DNA from: Bacteroidales bacterium
GTDB lineage: Bacteria; Bacteroidota; Bacteroidia; Bacteroidales; P3
Assembly (NCBI GenBank): GCA_017439185.1
Contig: JAFRTM010000028.1
Location: 51,812-115,811, forward strand
Direction: 5' to 3'
Length of the DNA: 64,000 nt
The notes beneath the pieces are model-generated. The model saw nothing but the letters and a program-made list of their open reading frames with translations. It was not told the DNA's origin and made no database searches. This document shows positions 10,516 to 19,220 of the stretch, piece after piece. Within the stretch, counting starts at the first letter, position 1, and every line of letters starts with the position of its first letter. Both the position numbers and the translations under genes were made by a program.

Positions 10516-11937
10516 ATGAGATACCTGATAAGGAATGCGAAGATAGTAAGCGAGGGCACGATACGCCAAGGCAACGTGCTGGTGGAGAACGGAAGGATAG
10601 CGGACATAGCCTTTACCGACGGGGAAGAGAAAAACGCGATGGGGTCGGTGTGGGCGTTGTCGGCGACTCTGTTGCATTCTGGTTCACAGATCATCGAAGC
10701 CGAAGGGAGTTACCTGCTGCCCGGCGTGATCGACACCCACGTCCATTTCCGCGACGGCGGCGACGGGGAGAACCCCGCCGGCGACATGGCCACCGAGTCG
10801 AGGGCCGCCCTGATGGGAGGAGTGACCTCGGTCATAGACATGCCCAACACCAATCCTACCACCACCACCCTCGAAGCCTTGGAGCAGAAAGAGGAGGCGG
10901 CGGCAGCGAAGATGGCGATGAACTACGGCTTTATGGTAGGCGCCACCAACGACAACATAGACATGCTCCTCGGGCTTTCGCCCGACCGCTACGCTGCGGT
11001 GAAGCTGTTCCTCGGCTCCTCGACCGGCAACATGCTCGTGAACGACGAGGCCGAGCTGGAGCGTCTGTTCCAGGAGAGCCGCAAGCTGATAGTGGCCCAC
11101 TGCGAGGAAGAGGCGGTGGTGCAGGCCAACCTCAGGACCTTCAGGGCTGAGTTTGAAGGCACCGAGAAAGAGACCGCCGCGCTGCATCCCCAGATACGCA
11201 ACACCGAGGCGTGCTACCTCTCGACCTACAAGGCGGTGGAGCGGGCCAGGAGGCATGGGACGAGGCTGCACATAGCCCATATATCCACCGCCACCGAGCT
11301 CGACCTGCTGAGCAACAAGGCGCTCGACGAGAAGAACATCACCGCCGAGGTGACACCCAACCACCTGTGGTTCGACGACAGGGACTACGACACGCTGGGT
11401 AACTTCATAAAGTGCAACCCCGCCATCAAGAGCAACAACGACCGCCTGGCGCTGTGGGCCGGACTCTTCGACGGCTTGATAGACACCATAGCCACAGACC
11501 ATGCACCCCATCTGCTGGCGGCGAAGCAGAAGCCCTACTTCCAGGCCCCCAGCGGCATACCGTCGATACAGCATTCACTGCTGACGATGCTCGAAGGGGT
11601 GTTCCACAACACCGCCGACGACTACGACGAGGTGCTGAACACGTGGCTGCCGCTGATAGTGGAGAAAATGTGCCACAACCCGGCCACCATCTTCGGCATA
11701 CAGGACAGAGGATTTATACGCAAAGGCGACTATGCCGACCTGGTGCTGGTGAGGCCCGACGAGAAGGGCCGTGAGGTGACGAGGAAGAGCCTGCTGTACA
11801 AGTGCGGCTGGAGTCCGCTCGAAGGAGCTACCTTCCACACCGAGATAACCCATGTGCTGGTCAACGGCAAGCTGGCCATGGCCGACGGCAACCTGCTGGA
11901 CACCACGGCGGCGAAGAAACTGCAATACACGAAATAG
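10516..11937 (+). CDS. pyrC: Dihydroorotase (amidohydrolase family)
   Basis: 473 residues; third step of pyrimidine synthesis, interconverting carbamoyl aspartate and dihydroorotate in the cytosol. Metal-binding DTHVHFRD lies at residues 73-80, and the late IATDHAPH motif near 326-333 carries the conserved Asp. HCEE (~195) and HISTA (~252) supply further metal-ligand histidines. It is class I-like in length and motif set, close to allantoinases and hydantoinases, but no purine-catabolism neighbours are visible. Residues ~36-58 look like a small insertion between the first beta strands and the usual GxYLLPGVID segment. ATG at 10516 is the only good start. Moderate-to-high confidence for dihydroorotase over a related cyclic amidohydrolase. 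Confidence 0.85.
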   Translation: MRYLIRNAKIVSEGTIRQGNVLVENGRIADIAFTDGEEKNAMGSVWALSATLLHSGSQIIEAEGSYLLPGVIDTHVHFRDGGDGENPAGDMATESRAALMGGVTSVIDMPNTNPTTTTLEALEQKEEAAAAKMAMNYGFMVGATNDNIDMLLGLSPDRYAAVKLFLGSSTGNMLVNDEAELERLFQESRKLIVAHCEEEAVVQANLRTFRAEFEGTEKETAALHPQIRNTEACYLSTYKAVERARRHGTRLHIAHISTATELDLLSNKALDEKNITAEVTPNHLWFDDRDYDTLGNFIKCNPAIKSNNDRLALWAGLFDGLIDTIATDHAPHLLAAKQKPYFQAPSGIPSIQHSLLTMLEGVFHNTADDYDEVLNTWLPLIVEKMCHNPATIFGIQDRGFIRKGDYADLVLVRPDEKGREVTRKSLLYKCGWSPLEGATFHTEITHVLVNGKLAMADGNLLDTTAAKKLQYTK

Positions 11938-11961
11938 TAACAAGTACCATTAATATACCCT

Positions 11962-12909
11962 ATGAACTTACCCAAGATACATTCCATAACCAAGAAAATC
12001 ACCGTAGCGTTGTTGGGGGGATTCCTCCTGGTGTTCCTCATGTTCCACGCGGCGGCCAACCTGCTCATACTCCTCGACGACGGTGGAGCGGCCTATGGCG
12101 CTTTCTGCCACTTTATGGGGAGCAACCCCCTGGTAAAGATAATGGAGGTGGTGCTGCTGGGAACAATAGTGCTTCATATAGTGATAACGCTATGGCTTGC
12201 TATAACCAATCGAATGGCCCGTCCGGTACAATATAAGCGACCGCAGAAAAGCAAGACCCATACCACCTCGAAACTGATGATCTGGAGCGGCATACTTATA
12301 ATAGTCTGCTTAGGAATACATTTGTATGATTTCTATATGGTGAAGCTCGGAGTGGTGAAAGGGGAATACATGGTGAAGACCGAAAAGGTGCAGAGCGACG
12401 AGTTGATGGGAGTGATACAGCTGGCAAGTCAGATGCAGATGTCGCCAGAAGAGATGATAGATAGTTTTGCAGGGCAGATAGATCCGCAAGACCAGGAGGC
12501 ACAAGACTATTTCGACAAGATGAAACGCAACGTCAAAGTTATAGGCATATTGCAAAGTGCGTATATGAATGGAAATGTCAGCGAAGACGGCAAGTGGATA
12601 AAGCATCTCAGCTATGACGACCGTAATGCACTGAAAGAGGCCTTGCCCGACTGTGGAGTGGAACCTGATTTTTACTATATGGCCAGAGAAAAGTTTTCAA
12701 AGTGGCATATAGTTTTAGGTTATCTTATATTTTTTGTGATACTCTTCATCCATCTTACACACGCCTTCCCGTCGGCATTCCAAACTCTCGGACTCAACAA
12801 CTACAAATACAACAAGCCGATCGAGATACTCGGAAAGATATATACATGGTTAGTATGCTTGGCATTTGCTTCAATACCGCTAATTGTATATTTCTTCAAG
12901 CTGCAATAG
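11962..12909 (+). CDS. sdhC: Succinate dehydrogenase/fumarate reductase cytochrome b subunit, enlarged
   Basis: 315 residues; the membrane anchor of the SdhCAB complex, carrying di-heme b and exchanging electrons with quinone. Helices are visible at about 12-35, 58-82, 103-124, 249-268 and 292-312. Candidate heme-ligand histidines are H29, H72, H120 and H264/H267, and HAFPSAFQTLGLNN matches the family's late motif. Between helix III and helix IV there is a hydrophilic segment (about 131-247) that the usual ~230-residue Bacteroidota subunit lacks; it is rich in Glu, Asp, Met and Gln. It is first in the operon, 24 bp before sdhA. Confidence 0.88.
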   Translation: MNLPKIHSITKKITVALLGGFLLVFLMFHAAANLLILLDDGGAAYGAFCHFMGSNPLVKIMEVVLLGTIVLHIVITLWLAITNRMARPVQYKRPQKSKTHTTSKLMIWSGILIIVCLGIHLYDFYMVKLGVVKGEYMVKTEKVQSDELMGVIQLASQMQMSPEEMIDSFAGQIDPQDQEAQDYFDKMKRNVKVIGILQSAYMNGNVSEDGKWIKHLSYDDRNALKEALPDCGVEPDFYYMAREKFSKWHIVLGYLIFFVILFIHLTHAFPSAFQTLGLNNYKYNKPIEILGKIYTWLVCLAFASIPLIVYFFKLQ

Positions 12910-12933
12910 TAAAAAACAAAATACTGATATAAT

Positions 12934-14871
12934 ATGAACTTAGACTCCAAGATACCCGAAGGTCCGCTCTCCGAGAAATGGACACGATATAAAGACAGTC
13001 AGCGTCTGGTAAATCCTGCCAACAAACGCAAGTTGAATATCATAGTGGTAGGTACCGGACTTGCCGGAAGTTCGGCAGCAGCCACTCTTGGCGCGCTCGG
13101 CTTCAATGTCGATGTTTTCTGTCTGCAGGATTCCCCCCGTAGGGCTCACAGCATAGCGGCTCAGGGCGGTATCAACGCCGCCAAGAACTACCAAAATGAC
13201 GGCGACAGTGTGGAACGTCTGTTCAAAGACACCATAAAAGGAGGAGACTATAGAGCAAGGGAAGCCAATGTGTATCGTCTTGCCGAAGTGAGTGGCAACA
13301 TCATAGACCAGTGTGTAGCACAGGGGGTGCCATTTGCGAGGGACTACAGCGGACTTCTCGACAACCGTTCGTTCGGAGGAGCACAGGTAAGCCGCACCTT
13401 CTATGCTCGCGGCCAGACGGGGCAGCAACTGCTGCTGGGCACCTACGGCGCTCTCTCGAGAGAGATAAGCCGTGGAACAGTGAAACTGCACACTCGCCAC
13501 GAGATGATGGATTTGGTGGTGGACAACGGAGTGGCGTGCGGCATCATAACCCGCAATCTCGAGACAGGTGCTATTGAGCGCTATGCTGCCCACGCTGTGG
13601 TGGTGGCTTCGGGTGGATACGGCAACGTCTATTACCTCTCCACCAACGCCATGAACTCTAACGTCAGCGCAGCCTGGGCCTGTCATAGGCAAGGGGCTTA
13701 TTTCGCCAATCCCTGCTATGTGCAGATCCACCCCACCTGTATTCCAGTCCACGGCGACTACCAGTCAAAGCTCACCCTTATGAGCGAGAGCTTGCGCAAC
13801 GACGGCCGTATCTGGGTGCCAAAGAAGAAAGAAGATGCCGAAGCTATACGTGCAGGACAGAAAGGCCCTCAAGATATAGCAGAGGAAGAAAGGGATTATT
13901 ACCTGGAACGCCGTTATCCAGCCTTCGGCAACTTGGTGCCACGAGATGTGGCTTCGCGTGCTGCCAAGGAACGCTGCGACGCCGGCTACGGGGTGGGGCC
14001 GACCGGATTGGCTGTCTATCTCGACTTCGCTTCGGCAATACAAAGGTTGGGACGCGAGGTCATAGAGCAACGCTATGGCAACCTCTTCCAGATGTACCAA
14101 AAAATCACAGACCAGAACCCCTACGAGGTTCCGATGATGATATATCCTGCAGTGCACTACACCATGGGAGGACTATGGGTTGATTACGAGCTGCAGACCA
14201 CAATACCGGGTCTCTTCGCCGCTGGCGAAGCCAACTTCAGCGACCACGGCGCCAATCGTCTTGGAGCCTCGGCTCTGATGCAGGGTTTGGCTGACGGATA
14301 CTTTGTGCTGCCCTATACACTGCAGAACTATCTCGCCGACAAGATCTACGACAAGGCTCCGTCGGTGGAAGGGGAGGCCTTTGTGGCGGCGGAAAACAGG
14401 TTGAAGGAACGTATAGTAAAACTTCTCGGGGTGAAAGGCCACCACAGCGTGGACCATTATCACAAAGAGTTGGGCAAGGTGATGTGGGAATACTGCGGCA
14501 TGGCGCGCAGCAAAGAGTCGCTCGCCATGGCAGCCAATGAAGTGGCACGGCTGGAGGCAGAGTTTGCTTCCGATGTCAACGTCCCCGGCACCAACGATGA
14601 ATTCAACCCCGAGTTGGAGAAGGCGTGCAGGCTGGCCGACTATTTCGAGTTGGCCAAGCTCATCATTGCAGACGCTACGCAGAGGGAGGAGTCGTGTGGC
14701 GGCCATTTCCGTGTGGAACACCAGACCGAAGACGGCGAGACCCGGCGCGACGACGACAACTTCATGTTTGTGGCGGCGTGGGAGTATCAAGGTCATTCGG
14801 CTCCAGAGACCCTCCACAAGGAGCAGTTGAACTACGAACATATACAAATCGTAAAGAGGAATTATAAATAG
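12934..14871 (+). CDS. sdhA: Succinate dehydrogenase/fumarate reductase flavoprotein subunit
   Basis: 645 residues. This subunit carries covalent FAD and catalyses succinate/fumarate interconversion on the inner face of the membrane. Dinucleotide fold: [10 protein letters not shown] near residues 35-44. The [10 protein letters not shown] motif (~72-81) includes the FAD-linking His. The catalytic region includes [12 protein letters not shown] (~270) and [10 protein letters not shown] (~408), and [18 protein letters not shown] (~430) binds FAD. The length fits the B-type enzymes of Bacteroidota. In an anaerobe of this phylum fumarate reduction is the likelier physiological direction, but the sequence does not decide it. 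Confidence 0.95.
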   Translation: MNLDSKIPEGPLSEKWTRYKDSQRLVNPANKRKLNIIVVGTGLAGSSAAATLGALGFNVDVFCLQDSPRRAHSIAAQGGINAAKNYQNDGDSVERLFKDTIKGGDYRAREANVYRLAEVSGNIIDQCVAQGVPFARDYSGLLDNRSFGGAQVSRTFYARGQTGQQLLLGTYGALSREISRGTVKLHTRHEMMDLVVDNGVACGIITRNLETGAIERYAAHAVVVASGGYGNVYYLSTNAMNSNVSAAWACHRQGAYFANPCYVQIHPTCIPVHGDYQSKLTLMSESLRNDGRIWVPKKKEDAEAIRAGQKGPQDIAEEERDYYLERRYPAFGNLVPRDVASRAAKERCDAGYGVGPTGLAVYLDFASAIQRLGREVIEQRYGNLFQMYQKITDQNPYEVPMMIYPAVHYTMGGLWVDYELQTTIPGLFAAGEANFSDHGANRLGASALMQGLADGYFVLPYTLQNYLADKIYDKAPSVEGEAFVAAENRLKERIVKLLGVKGHHSVDHYHKELGKVMWEYCGMARSKESLAMAANEVARLEAEFASDVNVPGTNDEFNPELEKACRLADYFELAKLIIADATQREESCGGHFRVEHQTEDGETRRDDDNFMFVAAWEYQGHSAPETLHKEQLNYEHIQIVKRNYK

Positions 14872-14876
14872 TGTTA

Positions 14877-14950
14877 AGCTGTGAGTCATAAGTTTTAAGT
14901 GGGCTGACGCGGCTACTTAAAACTCAAAACCTAAAACTCAAAACTCAGAA
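14877..14950. repeat. Palindromic 7-bp array element, copy 1 (sdhA-sdhB spacer)
   Basis: Two arrays of 7-mers face each other around a 14-bp centre (14901-14914, GGGCTGACGCGGCT). The left arm ends AGTTTTAAGT and the right arm begins ACTTAAAACT, an exact 10-bp inverted repeat; the right arm continues as ACTCAAA-type 7-mers. The same element in opposite orientation lies at 21031-21121. It would fold as a hairpin in the sdhA-sdhB transcript, where it could modulate stability or the A:B ratio (inference). Confidence 0.8.
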
Positions 14951-14954
14951 AAAT

Positions 14955-15713
14955 ATGAACTTCACACTACATATTTGGCGGCAGGAAAACCGCACGGCAA
15001 AAGGACATTTCGAGACCTATCAGATTAGCGAGATTTCGCCCGACTGCTCGTTCCTCGAGATGCTCGACCAGCTCAACGAGCGCCTCATCAACGACAATAT
15101 AGCACATCCGGTCTGCTTCGACAATGACTGCCGCGAGGGTATATGCGGCATGTGCGGACTCTACATCAACGGGCGTCCCCACGGCAACGACGACGGCGTC
15201 ACCACCTGCCAGCTCCACATGCGCAAGTTCGCCGACGGCGACGAGATTTGGATAGAACCCTGGCGGGCCAAGGCTTTCCCCGTGGTCAAGGACCTGGTGG
15301 TGGACCGTAGCGCCTTCGACAAAATTATACAGGCAGGAGGCTATGTGAGCGTGACCACCGGAGGTGTACCCGATGCCAACACCATAGCCATACCCAAGCA
15401 TATAGCCGATCAGGCTATGGATGCCGCCGAGTGCATAGGCTGTGGTGCCTGTGTGGCGGCTTGCAAGAACGCCAGTGCCATGCTCTTCGTGGGTGCCAAG
15501 ATATCCCATCTTGCCCTGCTGCCGCAAGGACAGGTGGAACACCTGGACAGGGCGCGCAACATGATCATCAAAATGGACGAATTGGGTTTCGGCGGCTGCA
15601 CCAACACCTACGCCTGCGAGGCCGAGTGCCCCAAACAGATAAAGCGTCAGAACATAGCCAGAATGAACCGCGAGTGGATAGGACAGCTGTTCGGCCGTGA
15701 CCGTAAGAATTAA
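14955..15713 (+). CDS. sdhB: Succinate dehydrogenase/fumarate reductase iron-sulfur subunit
   Basis: 252 residues, relaying electrons from FAD to the heme subunit. The N-terminal plant-ferredoxin-type 2Fe-2S domain shows [13 protein letters not shown] and a later TTC. The C-terminal domain has [11 protein letters not shown] (4Fe-4S) followed by [15 protein letters not shown], supplying the remaining cluster cysteines. The length is normal. It is third in the operon, separated from sdhA by an 83-bp spacer filled with the 7-bp palindromic array. Confidence 0.95.
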   Translation: MNFTLHIWRQENRTAKGHFETYQISEISPDCSFLEMLDQLNERLINDNIAHPVCFDNDCREGICGMCGLYINGRPHGNDDGVTTCQLHMRKFADGDEIWIEPWRAKAFPVVKDLVVDRSAFDKIIQAGGYVSVTTGGVPDANTIAIPKHIADQAMDAAECIGCGACVAACKNASAMLFVGAKISHLALLPQGQVEHLDRARNMIIKMDELGFGGCTNTYACEAECPKQIKRQNIARMNREWIGQLFGRDRKN

Positions 15714-15716
15714 ACT

Positions 15717-16442
15717 GTGCTTTTCACCGACACCATAAACGCCTGCGCCGAAGTGGCGGGAATCCTGTGGCAGAAAGGATGGGCCGAACGCAACGGTGGC
15801 AACCTCGTGGTCAATATCACCGACGAGATTGACGACACCATGCGACGCCTGCCTCCCTTGGCTCCTGCCGTGAGGCTGGCAGTGCCGTTACCGGCATTGA
15901 CAGGCCGTTATTTCTATTGCAAAGGGACTGGCTGCCGCATGCGCGACCTGGCACGCAAGCCGATGGACAACGGCAGCATAATACGTATAGCACCCGATGG
16001 CGCGAGCTACGAGGTGATAGCCTGCAAGCCGATAATGCCCACCTCCGAGTTGCCGTCACATCTGGCGGTACACCACAAGTTGGTGGAGACGGGCAGCGAC
16101 AAGAAGGCGACGCTCCACACCCATCCCACCGAGCTCGTGGCACTCAGCCATCTGCCCCAATACGCCTCCACCGATGAACTGAGCCGCTGTCTCTGGGACA
16201 TGATTCCCGAGACGCGCCTGTTCTGCCCCAAGGGAATCGGAGTGCTGCCCTACGCCGAGCCCGGTAGCGAAGAACTGGCCGAAGGGACGCTGAGGCTCAT
16301 AGTCTCCCACGACGCGGTCCTGTGGGCCAAGCACGGAGTCTTCTCCATAGGTACCGACATCATCGACGCCTTCGACACGATAGACATCCTCAACAAGTCG
16401 GCACAAATACGCTGTAGTATATTGGTGGCCGGTAATCAGTAA
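15717..16442 (+). CDS. rhaD: Class II aldolase, rhamnulose-1-phosphate aldolase type
   Basis: 241 residues from a GTG start 3 bp after the sdhB stop; no ATG occurs before residue 42, and the aligned N-terminus (KGWAERNGGNL) requires the GTG. Family residues present: the catalytic Glu in PTSELPSH, the zinc pair HTHPTEL, a third zinc His in KHGVFSIG, and the DTIDILNKSAQ end helix. Known reaction: retro-aldol cleavage of L-rhamnulose-1-phosphate to dihydroxyacetone phosphate and L-lactaldehyde. It is shorter than the E. coli enzyme (274). No rhamnose kinase, isomerase or regulator is near, and its link to the sdh operon is unexplained. L-fuculose-phosphate aldolase is the main alternative, but the motif spacing favours RhaD. 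Confidence 0.8.
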   Translation: MLFTDTINACAEVAGILWQKGWAERNGGNLVVNITDEIDDTMRRLPPLAPAVRLAVPLPALTGRYFYCKGTGCRMRDLARKPMDNGSIIRIAPDGASYEVIACKPIMPTSELPSHLAVHHKLVETGSDKKATLHTHPTELVALSHLPQYASTDELSRCLWDMIPETRLFCPKGIGVLPYAEPGSEELAEGTLRLIVSHDAVLWAKHGVFSIGTDIIDAFDTIDILNKSAQIRCSILVAGNQ

Positions 16443-16477
16443 ACAGTGTGCAGAGGTGTGTGCCGGGGACACACTAT

Positions 16478-16526
16478 CTAGAAAATATAGTAACCCTAGA
16501 AAATCTAGTACTCCTAGAAATTCTAG
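16478..16526. repeat. Three 18-bp tandem units with palindromic CTAGAAA-N3-TAG cores
   Basis: Cores CTAGAAAATATAG, CTAGAAAATCTAG and CTAGAAATTCTAG start at 16478, 16496 and 16514, an exact 18-bp spacing. They lie between the convergent rhaD and yajC genes, directly before the yajC terminator. A short GTGT/ACAC inverted repeat sits just upstream, near 16458-16474. Possible protein-binding sites or small hairpins; function unknown. Confidence 0.75.
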
Positions 16527-16527
16527 C

Positions 16528-16553
16528 AAAAAAAAAGGAGCCGCAAGGCTCCC
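16528..16553 (-). terminator. Rho-independent terminator of the terC-yajC unit
   Basis: The stem GGAGCC/GGCTCC with a 4-nt loop (16537-16552) is followed on the minus strand by nine T residues (16536-16528), 19 bp after the yajC stop. Confidence 0.9.
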
Positions 16554-16571
16554 ATCTGACTACTGGACACT

Positions 16572-16895
16572 CTACCTCTTCTCCTCTTTGGGCTTGGGCC
16601 TCTCGGGAATGGGCTGCAGGGTGGAGGTCTGAACCTTCATGCGTACTCCCGGAGCCGCTTCAACCAGGGTTTTTTCCCCATCGACGCTGAGGATGGTCAC
16701 GTGAACCCCACCGAGGGTCATAGCCTTGTCGCCACGCTGGAGACTTTTGCGGTAGGCTTTCTCTTTCTTCGACTGGTCGGTTTGGGGCTTTATGAGGAAG
16801 AAGTAGAAGACGGCGATGATGAGCACCACCATCAATGTGGTCTTGGCCCAATTGGGGATGATGTCGTGGATGTTGAGAAGGATGAAATCTATCAT
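16572..16895 (-). CDS. yajC: Preprotein translocase accessory subunit YajC
   Basis: 107 residues. One transmembrane helix (~17-35) leads into the family signature FYFFLIKPQ, then a charged domain with GDKAMTLGGVHVTI, and a Lys/Pro/Glu-rich tail. YajC associates with SecDF at the inner membrane and assists protein export. It starts 13 bp after terC, so both are probably one transcript ending at the terminator near 16530. Confidence 0.92.
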   Translation of the reverse strand: MIDFILLNIHDIIPNWAKTTLMVVLIIAVFYFFLIKPQTDQSKKEKAYRKSLQRGDKAMTLGGVHVTILSVDGEKTLVEAAPGVRMKVQTSTLQPIPERPKPKEEKR

Positions 16896-16908
16896 GGTGA
16901 TATCGTTT

Positions 16909-17958
16909 TTATTCGGTTATTGTTTTTTTCTTGAATATAAGCGAGAGCAGTATGCTACCGACCAGTATGCCGAGGATGACCATTAGCGACACCATGGTGG
17001 TGATGTGCCAGTGGAATATCTCGTGGCCGATCATCTTCACGCCGATGAAGGCGAGAAGCAGGCCAAGACCGTATTTCAGCAGCCAGAACTTGTCGGTGAT
17101 GCCGGCCAAAAGGAAGAACAGAGACCTCAGACCCATGATGGCGAAGATGTTGGAGGTATATACTATCATAGAGTCTGTAGTTACCGAGAAAACAGCAGGG
17201 ATGGAATCAACAGCGAAGATGATGTCGGAAAACTCGATGACAAGCAACACAATGAAGAGGGGAGTGATGTAGCGTTTGCCGTCGATCTTGGTGAAGAAGT
17301 CGTGGCCGTGGCAGGTGGGAGTGGCTCTGAAATATTTCGAGGCGAAGCGCACTATGGGGTGTTTGGCGGTGTCAATCTGTCCGTCGTCTTTCTTCACCAC
17401 CATCTTCACGGCGCTGTAGATGAGTATAACGCCGAAGACGGCAAGCACCCACGAGACTTTTGCCACCAGGGCTCCCAGGGCGAAGATGAAGATGAACCTC
17501 AGCACTATGGCGCCCAATATGCCCCAGAAGAGTACGCGGTGGTAGTATTTCTTCTCGATGCCGAAACTCACGAATATCATGATCATCACGAAGATGTTGT
17601 CGATGGAGAGCGCCTTCTCGAGGAAGTAGCCGGCGAGATATTGGGTGAACATCTCTTTGCGGTAGATGGGCAGGGCCTCGTCGAGGGACATGGTGGAGGT
17701 TATGGCCCCTTCGATATCGGTGCCTTTGACTTTCGCGATAAGGTCGTCGATGGAGTCGATGCCGTGTATCCATTCGGCTTTGATGAGTATCAGCACACCG
17801 AAGAGAAGGGCCATCCCAATCCACACCACAGTCCATATCGCGGCCTCTTTAATCTTGATTTCGTGATCTTTCTTGTGGAAGACAAAAAGGTCTAACGCAA
17901 GCATTATCAGGATTAAAGCGAAGAATCCGATGAAAAAATATGGGTTTGCGTCTATCAT
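16909..17958 (-). CDS. TerC/Alx family integral membrane protein
   Basis: 349 residues from ATG at 17958 (MIDANPYFF). A longer frame reaches 18009 but would run across the neighbour's promoter and start codon, so it is rejected. About nine hydrophobic helices are visible. The two family signatures with acidic residues inside the membrane are present: SIDNIFVMIMIF and DIIFAVDSIPAVF. Family members are linked to tellurite resistance, manganese export or pH response; here the substrate is unknown. It is divergent from the chromate transporter pair and co-directional with yajC, 13 bp apart. Confidence 0.88.
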   Translation of the reverse strand: MIDANPYFFIGFFALILIMLALDLFVFHKKDHEIKIKEAAIWTVVWIGMALLFGVLILIKAEWIHGIDSIDDLIAKVKGTDIEGAITSTMSLDEALPIYRKEMFTQYLAGYFLEKALSIDNIFVMIMIFVSFGIEKKYYHRVLFWGILGAIVLRFIFIFALGALVAKVSWVLAVFGVILIYSAVKMVVKKDDGQIDTAKHPIVRFASKYFRATPTCHGHDFFTKIDGKRYITPLFIVLLVIEFSDIIFAVDSIPAVFSVTTDSMIVYTSNIFAIMGLRSLFFLLAGITDKFWLLKYGLGLLLAFIGVKMIGHEIFHWHITTMVSLMVILGILVGSILLSLIFKKKTITE

Positions 17959-17973
17959 TTTCAAAAAAATTAG

Positions 17974-17982
17974 TACCTTTGC
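17974..17982 (+). promoter_or_regulatory. -7 element TACCTTTGC for the chromate transporter pair
   Basis: Matches TAnnTTTGC and lies 20 bp before the ATG at 18003. A TTTG occurs at 17944 but at a spacing of 26 bp, so the -33 element is uncertain. Confidence 0.6.
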
Positions 17983-18002
17983 AAAATAATATAACGCAGG
18001 AA

Positions 18003-18563
18003 ATGGCAAAATATTGTGAGCTTTTTTATTCTTTTTTCAAAATCGGTGGATTTACCATAGGAGGGGGCTATGCCATGGTGCCTCTGATGGAGCACGAATT
18101 TGTCGACCGGCGTGGGTGGATGAGTGGCGACGAATTCCTGGAGTACCTCTCGTTGGCGCAGTCGATGCCGGGGGTTCTGGCGGTGAATATGGCCACGGTG
18201 GTGGGCTACCGTATGAGGGGAATCGCCGGTGCGTTGGTGTCCATCCTCGGCAATGTGGTACTTCCCATTTCCGTTATCGTGGGTTTGGCTATATTTTTCC
18301 GGTCGTTTAGGGACAACAGTGTTGTGAACAGCATATTTCTGGGCATAAGGCCGGCAGTGGTAGCGCTGATTGCCGCACCGGTGTTCTCGCTTGCCAAGCG
18401 GCAGCACCTCACGTGGCATACACTCTGGATGCCGATCTTGGCAGCAGTGCTGATATGGTTGTTGGGCATCAGCCCTATACTGGTGATACTTGCTGCTGCC
18501 TTGCTCGGATTCGCCTACGGCCGTTTATTCAAGAGACCAAAAACTGACAATAAAGACCAATGA
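18003..18563 (+). CDS. Chromate transporter half, first subunit
   Basis: 186 residues from the ATG at 18003, preceded by the promoter-like TACCTTTGC; upstream in-frame codons lie in the promoter. One CHR domain with KIGGFTIGGGYAMVPLMEHE, then SLAQSMPGVLAVNMATVVGYR and about five helices. Short CHR proteins work in pairs, each supplying one half of the long ChrA transporter. It overlaps the second half by 4 bp (ATGA), which implies translational coupling. Chromate efflux is the family name; the natural substrate here may be another oxyanion. Confidence 0.9.
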   Translation: MAKYCELFYSFFKIGGFTIGGGYAMVPLMEHEFVDRRGWMSGDEFLEYLSLAQSMPGVLAVNMATVVGYRMRGIAGALVSILGNVVLPISVIVGLAIFFRSFRDNSVVNSIFLGIRPAVVALIAAPVFSLAKRQHLTWHTLWMPILAAVLIWLLGISPILVILAAALLGFAYGRLFKRPKTDNKDQ

Positions 18564-19171
18564 TATACTTTAGGATATTCTGGGTGTTTCTGAAAATCGG
18601 CCTTTTTACCTTCGGCGGAGGCTACGCGATGGTGTCGCTGATAGAAAACGAGGTGGTGGAGAGGCAGCAGTGGCTCACGGCCGAAGAGTTTACCGACATC
18701 CTCGCGGTGAGTCAGATGACCCCCGGCCCTATAGGCATCAACACGGCTACATACGTCGGATACACGGCCACGGCTCAGGCGGGCTACGGCACCTGGGCGT
18801 CGGTAGGGGGTGCCGTGCTGGCCTCGTTCGCCGTCATTCTGTTGCCGGTGACCCTTATGCTGCTGGTGGTGCGGTTCCTTATGCGCCATCGGGGCAACCG
18901 CGACGTAGAGTCGGTGTTTGCCGCTTTGCGAATCACGGCGATAGGTCTGATAGCGGCGGCGGCGCTGTCGCTGTTCAACGTGGAGAGCTTCGGAAACTTC
19001 GGTTGGAACAGCCGCTTTGTGGCCAGCTGTGCCATATTTGCGGTAGTGTTCCTGCTGAGTTTGGTTCCCCGCAAGGGGTTGGGGAAAGGAAAACTTCGAC
19101 TGCCCAAGCTTTCGCCCATAGTGTTGATATTGGCGAGCGGCTTGGCCGGCTTCCTGATTTACGGCCTATGA
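18560..19171 (+). CDS. Chromate transporter half, second subunit
   Basis: 203 residues, homologous to the preceding protein: KIGLFTFGGGYAMVSLIENE, then SQMTPGPIGINTATYVGY, the same signature pair. About five to six helices end in a short hydrophobic tail. The start ATG overlaps the stop of the first half. Together the two proteins make the heterodimeric form of ChrA in the inner membrane. No regulator or other metal-resistance gene is adjacent apart from the divergent TerC-family gene. Confidence 0.9.
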   Translation: MIYFRIFWVFLKIGLFTFGGGYAMVSLIENEVVERQQWLTAEEFTDILAVSQMTPGPIGINTATYVGYTATAQAGYGTWASVGGAVLASFAVILLPVTLMLLVVRFLMRHRGNRDVESVFAALRITAIGLIAAAALSLFNVESFGNFGWNSRFVASCAIFAVVFLLSLVPRKGLGKGKLRLPKLSPIVLILASGLAGFLIYGL

Positions 19172-19220
19172 CGAGAGAAAGGTGTTTGGTTAGGAGGAGG
19201 ATATTCCTCGGGGAGGTGTG

